Shown here: positions 10,516-15,613 of the stretch, one piece after another
Layout of the letters: each line of letters begins with the position of its first letter
Position numbering within the stretch: position 1 is the first letter of the stretch
NCBI GenBank assembly: GCA_027382625.1
Contig: JAJKFJ010024346.1
Location: 1 to 15,613 of the forward strand
Reading direction: 5' to 3'
Origin: Tetmemena sp. SeJ-2015
Lineage: Eukaryota; Ciliophora; Spirotrichea; Sporadotrichida; Oxytrichidae
DNA: 15,613 bases
Position numbers and translations under genes: made by a program
The notes under the pieces: generated by a model
The model's database searches: none
What the model was told of the DNA's origin: nothing
What the model saw: only the letters and a program-made list of their open reading frames with translations

Positions 10516-10658
10516 AGTTGATGATTACTTTTTTTATAAAATATATATTTTAAAAAAATAATGATAATTTTTTTAGTTTCTATGATATTTGATGTTTTAA
10601 TAAATGTGATTTTTAAAGGATTGATGATATTTCTCATTAAATTTAGTAGTACTCTAGA

Positions 10659-12751
10659 ATGAAAGAAATCAGCTAGTCTGTTATTGCTCAACTCATTCAG
10701 GAAAACCAAATCCACTCTCATTTAAAGCTTAAAGGTAAAGTCTGTGACCTCTAGCTTTTAAATATTTTATTACAATATAAAATTTGTATAAAAATTAAAA
10801 TTTAATTTATAAATAAATAAAAACTCGCAAATAATTTATCATTTTTAAATAATAGGAAGTTTTGAAAATAGGGAACTTTCTTTAGCTTTTAGAATTTATA
10901 TTTTAAAAAATATTTTTCTCTGCTGTCATTACGATATGATATCTCAACGAAATAAAATTGATAAAGTAGCATTTAAATAGTGGTAAAGTTTACTTAAATG
11001 CAGCATCAATTAAGTTGCCATAATTCACTAATAATCTCAGACTTTTATAAAAAAGACGAAATTATCTCTTCCGGGTTCTAAAAGATGATAAAGATAGATC
11101 CTGCCCTTTCAAGAATTCATTCCATAAGTTTAAAGTAGAGATTGATCCTAGAGCTAGGAAAACTGACAATCTTTCAATTTAACCCCAAAAGATAGTTTCA
11201 AACTAAGCTTTAAGGTCTTTATTAGCTTCGGAGTGATTAAATTTATTCAGAATCCCTCAATTAGGTGTTATGGTGTTTTTTGACATAATAAAATATCCTC
11301 TTCATATTCATAGGGGAAAAGATTATTATTATATAATAGAGCAGGCATTAAGCATAGATGATATTTCCCCTACAGAAATATTTTCCTAATGAGAATATTA
11401 TATTTTGAAAATATCAGCAGATCCTAACCATAAAAGAGCTTGAATCTTGACTCAAAATACTTTAGACTCTCTCAATATTCAGCTTTAGAGTAAACCCTGG
11501 CTTAGCTTTTATATGATGAATGTGGATCAAACCAAGCATAACTGTTCTTTATGAGTTCTTTAAAAAGATAAGAATGTATTAGATTCTTATTTAAGTAAAG
11601 TACGCCTTCTTAATTCCCTCAAATTAAGTCTTCTAATAATTTTTTAAAATTTAAAGCAGATCATTATTGTATTTAAATAGGGATCACCAAAAAAATATTT
11701 CTATTGATGAGTTAAAATATGCAGAATTTATTAAATTGATTTCCCTAATTTTGAAAGTCCTTTCGAAATAGATTCATAATTAGTTTAAACTAATTCTTCC
11801 ACTTATTTAAAGCTTTAGTGAATGGATTGAATTCAAAACGTCGTGGAAGACGGCGAAAATAAGAGAGAGAGAGAGAGAGAAAGAAAGAGATATGAGTTTA
11901 CTCACCTGAAAGAACAAGTGAATTTAATGCTTCAGAAATATCATTTTCGATATCAAGGATTGAGCAAATTTATTCTGAATCAGAAAACCTAAAAGACCTC
12001 TAAATCATTGAAACTTGCCAGTGAAGATGAGTTCAAGGTAAAGTAATTAGGTGAGGGAGGAGTAATTTTATCTTATGATACTCATTGTGAAACCAAATAC
12101 TCTTAATTAAGTGAATTAAGAATACTTAATTCCTAATTCTTAATTCAGAAAATTGAGACTCATCAATAGGCTAATTAAGTCAGGCTGAAAAATAATTAAG
12201 ATTAGCAAAATAATAATTCTCTACAATTCTTTATTTTTTATGAATTATGTTTTTGTTAAAAATTATTAAAATTTAGAAGAGTTTTCATTATCTTTATTAA
12301 GAATTAGGAATCTGGAATTAAGTGTTCTTGAATAACTAAATTAAGAGTCTTAATTCAATTGAGACCAGGACGATTAAGATTAAATTAGAGAAGTAAATCT
12401 CTGTTTAATTCAAGTTTAAGCATGGATATAAGAATTACTGAGCAAGAAAAGTGTGCTGAACAGTGAAGCAGACTCAAAGAGCAACGTTGTAGTTGTTGAA
12501 TATGTTATCTCGGCTTTCACTTTCACTGGTCTATAGATTAGATGACGATTATGAGAATGACGTGGAGATCCATCAAATCATTTTTAAAATGCTCATAAAT
12601 TATAAAGCAAAAAGAATAAAACGCTATAACTATCTAAAATCCTAGTATATTTCGCATTTTTATCACTAATTTATACAATCCAATATTCACAAAATAAATC
12701 TTTACTATTCAAGAATTAACTTAAAATTATTACTACTTTTCCCCTCTATGA
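10659..12751 (+). CDS. Gene G: large unknown protein with charged Arg/Glu repeat
   Basis: Exon 1 (10659-10734) encodes MKEISQSVIAQLIQENQIHS. A 20-nt intron follows, and exon 2 (10755-12751) stays in one frame. The stretch 11040-12100 is among the clearest coding in the window, with G about 1.5-fold enriched at position 1 in this frame only. It contains LKDDKDRSCPFKNSFHKF, IIKYPLHIHRGKDYYYIIEQ, KISADPNHKRA-TGA-ILTQ and FPNFESPFEIDSQLVQTN. At least nine in-frame TGAs are read as Trp; Gln is often TAA/TAG. A (GA)n tract gives RERERER, followed by a helical part (YEFTHLKEQVNLMLQKYHFR) and DEFKVKQLGEGG. The last superficially resembles a kinase glycine loop, but no VAIK, HRD or DFG follows. An inverted repeat lies at 12100-12347 in the 3' part. 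The end is uncertain: TGAs at 12749 and 12758 are chosen, but coding-like sequence continues in other frames to about 13000. Model about 690 aa. Confidence 0.55.
10735..10754 (+). other. 20-nt GT-AG intron in gene G
   Basis: GTAAAGTCTGTGACCTCTAG. Phase 1 on both sides; its length shifts the frame exactly from the MKEISQ exon to the long downstream frame. Confidence 0.6.
11861..11894 (+). repeat. GA-dinucleotide microsatellite inside gene G coding frame
   Basis: An AG/GA run of about ten units, followed by imperfect AAGAAAGAGA. In frame it encodes alternating Arg and Glu. It has low complexity and is prone to slippage. Confidence 0.85.
12100..12347. repeat. 248-bp inverted-repeat (fold-back) segment
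   Basis: The left arm 12100-12133 (CTCTTAATTAAGTGAATTAA...) matches the reverse complement of 12314-12347 at 29 of 34 positions. An 11-nt extension (TAATTCTTAAT, 12134-12144; its complement 12296-12306) is perfect after a 7-nt gap on the right. The loop of about 150 bp is AT-rich. It may be a small MITE/fold-back insertion or an intron-like insertion in gene G, although the G frame stays open through it. Confidence 0.6.
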
Positions 12752-13019
12752 TTGGCTTGAATAAGAAAACATTTATGCATGTAATTTTAGGTATATATGA
12801 GTTACAGTCTTGATTTAGGAAGTTGCAGAGCTCTTACTTTGAGTCAATCTTTTCTGGATGAAATCTGATGGAAGTTGACTGGTCTCACTAATCCTTGCAT
12901 TCTATTATGACTAAAGAGTAATTAACTTACACTATGAATAGAAGAAGTATTAGCTATGGTTTTTATTCTTATCTAATAGTTGAAAATTAAATTAAATCAT
13001 TTATTGATTAAAATAATAA

Positions 13020-15159
13020 ATGGAGTATTGCAACTTCTTGGCGATTGAAATTGCGCAAACTCCCCCTCTCCGCAGCTTGTCCGATAGCTTATCAAAAATT
13101 AAAATGAATTTATTCTATAATAATCTCAACAGCACCCCTCAATTACGAGATATGATGCTCGCAATAAAGTAAAATTTCAATTTTAAGGCTGTAACAATTT
13201 GTGTCGCTTATAACTCTGAGAAAAAGTGTGTTTGCTCATATAATTTGCAAGGAGGAAAAGTTCTTAGAAATTTATGCGGAATGAATTAATTAATAAAATA
13301 GAACAAACACACTTCAACTACCACGATTATATTCCGTTTTAATTTAATATATAATTTTATTCTTTTTTTTAATTAAATTCTCAGCTATAATGATAAATTT
13401 ATCTCCTGAGAGTAATTTAAATTCTTAGAAAGTCTATTTAAAAGAGAATTGCTGTCGACTCAAAGATAAATAGTTATATCCCAATTCTATAAATTATATT
13501 ATAATATAAAATGTAGAGAGACATTAGAGCATATTTTGCAGAAGCTCCAATATATATATATAGCCCTCATCTATGAAATATCAAAACAGAAAATTAACTA
13601 TTTCAAACTGTTTATTCTTAGGGTTTAAAATAAGTAAGAGTAAGCTAATTCTAAATCTAAAACCATTTAAAATTAATGCTTAAATCATGAATTGCAAGAA
13701 GGGTAGAAGCAGCAGTAATAGTATTAAGTAGCTAAACAACGAACTAACCAAAATATTAATATAAAAAATCATCCATCTAATCATTTTAATAACAATCAGT
13801 CTCACCTATTCTTGGTTAAGATTTAAAATTTAAAATTTAGGATAACAAGCATATTTTTACCCAGAAGCATTTACCACAAGTTCAAAAATAATTAAAATCT
13901 AATTTACAAAAATATAATAAAAACATAATATGGAGTTGGTGAGAGCTGCGACTTTCTTGAGACGACATATATTTTTTTATTCAATGGAAACTTCCCTTAA
14001 AGACTTGACGATCCATCACTTTTATTGATAGCTTCTTAAATTGAACTAAAAATGGCTACATTGATGACTTAATAGTATGGTATTTTTGATTATTTTAATT
14101 TGATGAATCTATCATATTTATTCCTTCTCAGATTATTAATAAATTAAGCATAAAATAAAAATTAAAAAAAATAATTGCTTGGCACCTATTTGCGTGTTTA
14201 GAGCAATTCTTATCGAAATTTGAGTGAACTTGATGAAATCTTAGATAGAAGAGAGATGGTGGGTGTGTTTAGATAGAGAAGCTCTAAGTGCCTTGACTTA
14301 ATGCTAGCTAACTAGATGCGTGAAGTTTGCAGATAGAATTAAAAATAATTCATCAACTGATTTCAACTCAGTTCAGGACTAGCTTCAATTTCTTTTCACT
14401 TATGTTTCCTCTAACCTCGATTCAGTAAATATTATTTAACTTCATATTTTTATAGCAAACTTTCAACAAAGTTCAGTCCTTCATTTAAAATTATTGACAC
14501 AAATAAATAAAAATACCAGAATCTAATTTAATCAAGCTTACAAATTTCGTTGTTGAAAGAAGATTAAAAATTATGCCAATAATTTTTAGAATTTATAGTA
14601 AAATGTATAAAAGTTGAATATGAAAGAATGATCTTTAATTGGTATAATTTAGAAATGAATACTTGTTGACTCTTTTTTAGTGATTCATAATATAATATTA
14701 GTTAAATTAGCTCTTTGTTTAATGTCTACTACAACAAATAAATAAACTATAAAAAGCTCTAATTATAAAACTTGATGGTGGCAGATTAAGAGGCAACGTC
14801 CAAAACAAGAAAGCCAATTCTCCCAATCAACAGAGAATCATATTTGCTTGCAAGTTCAAAGAATACAAAAGTATGATTTAATTTTCTTATTTTTGAACAA
14901 TATCAAGAAAAAATTCACACCAATTAGTAAAAAGAACCCTCAAACATTACAACATAATGAAGGAGTCAACGATCACCCTAAACTGACAACTCCTCAAAGA
15001 GAGGAAAAGTACTATAACTCAGACTAAGACAGTGGTGTTATTAAATTTAAAATCAAAATTCTTTAAATCAATCTATATTTTTATATGGCATTTATCTCAA
15101 CAACTCTAGATTCATATAGTTTTGCTCACGATCAAGTTGTTTAAAAAAATAAATTATGA
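13020..15159 (+). CDS. Gene J: large protein with Gln/Asn-rich middle, unknown family
   Basis: The ATG at 13020 starts MEYCNFLAIEIAQTPPLRSL. Exon 1 runs to 14870 (617 codons), and a 37-nt intron leads to exon 2 (14908-15159, 84 codons including TGA). Readable parts include AVTICVAYNSEKKCVCSYN near the start, QFKFLESLFKRELLSTQRQI, a Q/N-rich segment at about residues 200-270 (EGQKQQQQYQV, HPSNHFNNNQ), SELDEILDRREMVGVFRQRS, and a polar end (RKPILPINRESYLLASSKN; PQREEKYYNSDQDSGVIKF). From 13410 to 14357 there is no TGA for 316 codons, while TAA/TAG are abundant. This strongly supports the frame. TGAs at 13407, 14358 and one near 14670 are read as Trp; TGA 15157-15159 is the stop. The same frame upstream of 13020 is also protein-like and hydrophobic, so the true start may lie earlier. 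About 700 aa. Confidence 0.6.
14871..14907 (+). other. 37-nt GT-AG intron in gene J
   Basis: GTATGATTTAATTTTC donor side, ACAATATCAAG acceptor, phase 0 on both sides. It joins YLLASSKNTK to KKFTPISKKNPQTLQHNEG. The T-rich interior contrasts with the exons, and without splicing an immediate in-frame TGA appears. Confidence 0.7.
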
Positions 15160-15310
15160 GGGTTAATAAAAATTAAATACATATTCTGTGAGAACTATTA
15201 TTTATTTGGGCCCCTTCAAATGATTAAACGAAGATGGGAAAAGGAATGGCTCTGAAATATTTCATAAAATTTTTTCATCTAACACTTGTTTCGAGTGCCT
15301 AAGTATATAT
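15160..15310. other. Short AT-rich spacer between gene J and the satellite
   Basis: Mostly AT-rich 3' flank with one GGGCCC palindrome near 15210. No gene or repeat is visible. It ends abruptly at the first satellite unit. Confidence 0.4.
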
Positions 15311-15484
15311 CCTTTTTCAAAAAAATGATTTTGACATTCCCGGCACATCCCTGTACTGGTAACACCGTAACCCACATAACTCTGGGCTAAAAATGACGAA
15401 TACGGTGCTCATTATTTATGGGCGCGTGCGGGAATATAACGATCTAGAGAATGTGGAAAAAGGTCTTGGGAAGAAAAAGCATTA
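15311..15484. repeat. Satellite monomer 1 (174 bp)
   Basis: Begins CCTTTTTC and shares long exact blocks with the next unit, such as CTGGGCTAAAAATGACG and GGGCGCGTGCGGGAA. It contains nested inverted repeats: outer TTCCCGGCAC (15337-15346) with GTGCGGGAA (15426-15434), inner ACACCGTA (15362-15369) with TACGGTG (15401-15407). GC content is well above that of the flanking DNA. Confidence 0.9.
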
Positions 15485-15613
15485 CCTTTTTCGAAAAAGT
15501 GATTTTGCCCTTCCCGGCACTTCCCTGTCCTGAAAACACCGTATCCCACCTAATTCTGGGCTAAAAATGACGGATACGGTGCTCGTTTTGATGGGCGCGT
15601 GCGGGAACATATC
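15485..15613. repeat. Satellite monomer 2 (cut by window end)
   Basis: Starts exactly 174 bp after monomer 1 and is roughly 80-90% identical over the 129 bp visible. The same nested dyads are present: outer 15511-15520 with 15599-15607, inner ACACCGTATCC (15536-15546) with GGATACGGTG (15572-15581). Confidence 0.9.

Noticed and set aside
10488..10721. Minus-strand 77-codon frame
   Set aside because: It overlaps the start of gene G, whose plus-strand exon is supported by an exactly frame-restoring 20-nt intron; its distal half is plain AT-rich sequence.
12026..12070. DEFKVKQLGEGG resembling a protein-kinase glycine loop
   Set aside because: The loop is not followed by the expected spacing or by VAIK, HRD or DFG motifs in any frame; kept only as a remark under gene G.
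13224..13314. Inverted repeat AAGTGTGTTTG / CAAACACACTT with 69-bp spacing
   Set aside because: Short and isolated, within the gene J frame; could be chance in low-complexity sequence, and nothing else suggests an element.
14828..14845. ACAGAGAATCATATTTGC, reminiscent of the U6 snRNA ACAGAGA box
   Set aside because: The rest of U6 is absent, and the site lies in well-supported gene J coding sequence.
1..15613. tRNA, rRNA, CRISPR arrays, bacterial-type operons or phage genes
   Set aside because: No cloverleaf with a GGTTCGA-type arm, no spaced direct repeats other than the satellite, no Shine-Dalgarno pattern and no recognisable prokaryotic genes.

Overview
This window reads as nuclear DNA of a ciliate with a heavily reassigned genetic code. 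It is AT-rich and has almost no long ORF under the standard code. If TAA and TAG are read as glutamine, and TGA as tryptophan inside genes, it resolves into a string of long frames with coding-like composition: G is enriched at codon position 1, disordered stretches are rich in Q, N, S and K, and short GT-AG introns restore frame exactly. TAR=Gln with TGA serving as both Trp and stop matches the karyorelict code (for example Loxodes) or the Condylostoma code. No ribosomal or other taxonomic marker is present, so the genus is an inference. All gene models come from reading frames by eye. Because almost any frame is open under this code, start and end points are less certain than the existence of coding.

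Layout. 3-1809 (+): 3' part of gene A, a TPR protein with a long charged tail and several introns, cut by the window start. 1810-2633: a MITE-like element with terminal inverted repeats, sitting where gene A and gene B converge. 2594-3578 (-): gene B, a Q/N/S-rich disordered protein. 3637-6341 (+): gene C, a large protein with a Cys/Trp-rich N-terminal part, divergent from B across only 58 bp. 6358-8428 (+): gene E, whose start carries a ubiquitin-like stretch. 8429-9153: very AT-rich spacer. 9154-10515 (+): gene F, a low-confidence membrane-protein frame crossing a GC-rich island. 10659-12751 (+): gene G, with a 20-nt intron, an in-frame GA microsatellite and a 248-bp inverted repeat. 13020-15159 (+): gene J, about 700 codons with a Q/N-rich middle. 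15160-15310: short spacer. 15311-15613: the start of a tandem satellite with a 174-bp period and nested dyad symmetry.

The confidently placed introns are 20 to 55 nt long, and three of them are exactly 26 nt. Intergenic distances can be tiny (16 and 58 bp). Apart from the TPR units in A and the ubiquitin-like stretch in E, I do not recognise the protein families, so no shared pathway can be claimed. The main points of interest are the code itself, a MITE that may supply a gene's 3' end, the ubiquitin-like gene start, and a satellite bordering a gene-dense segment.
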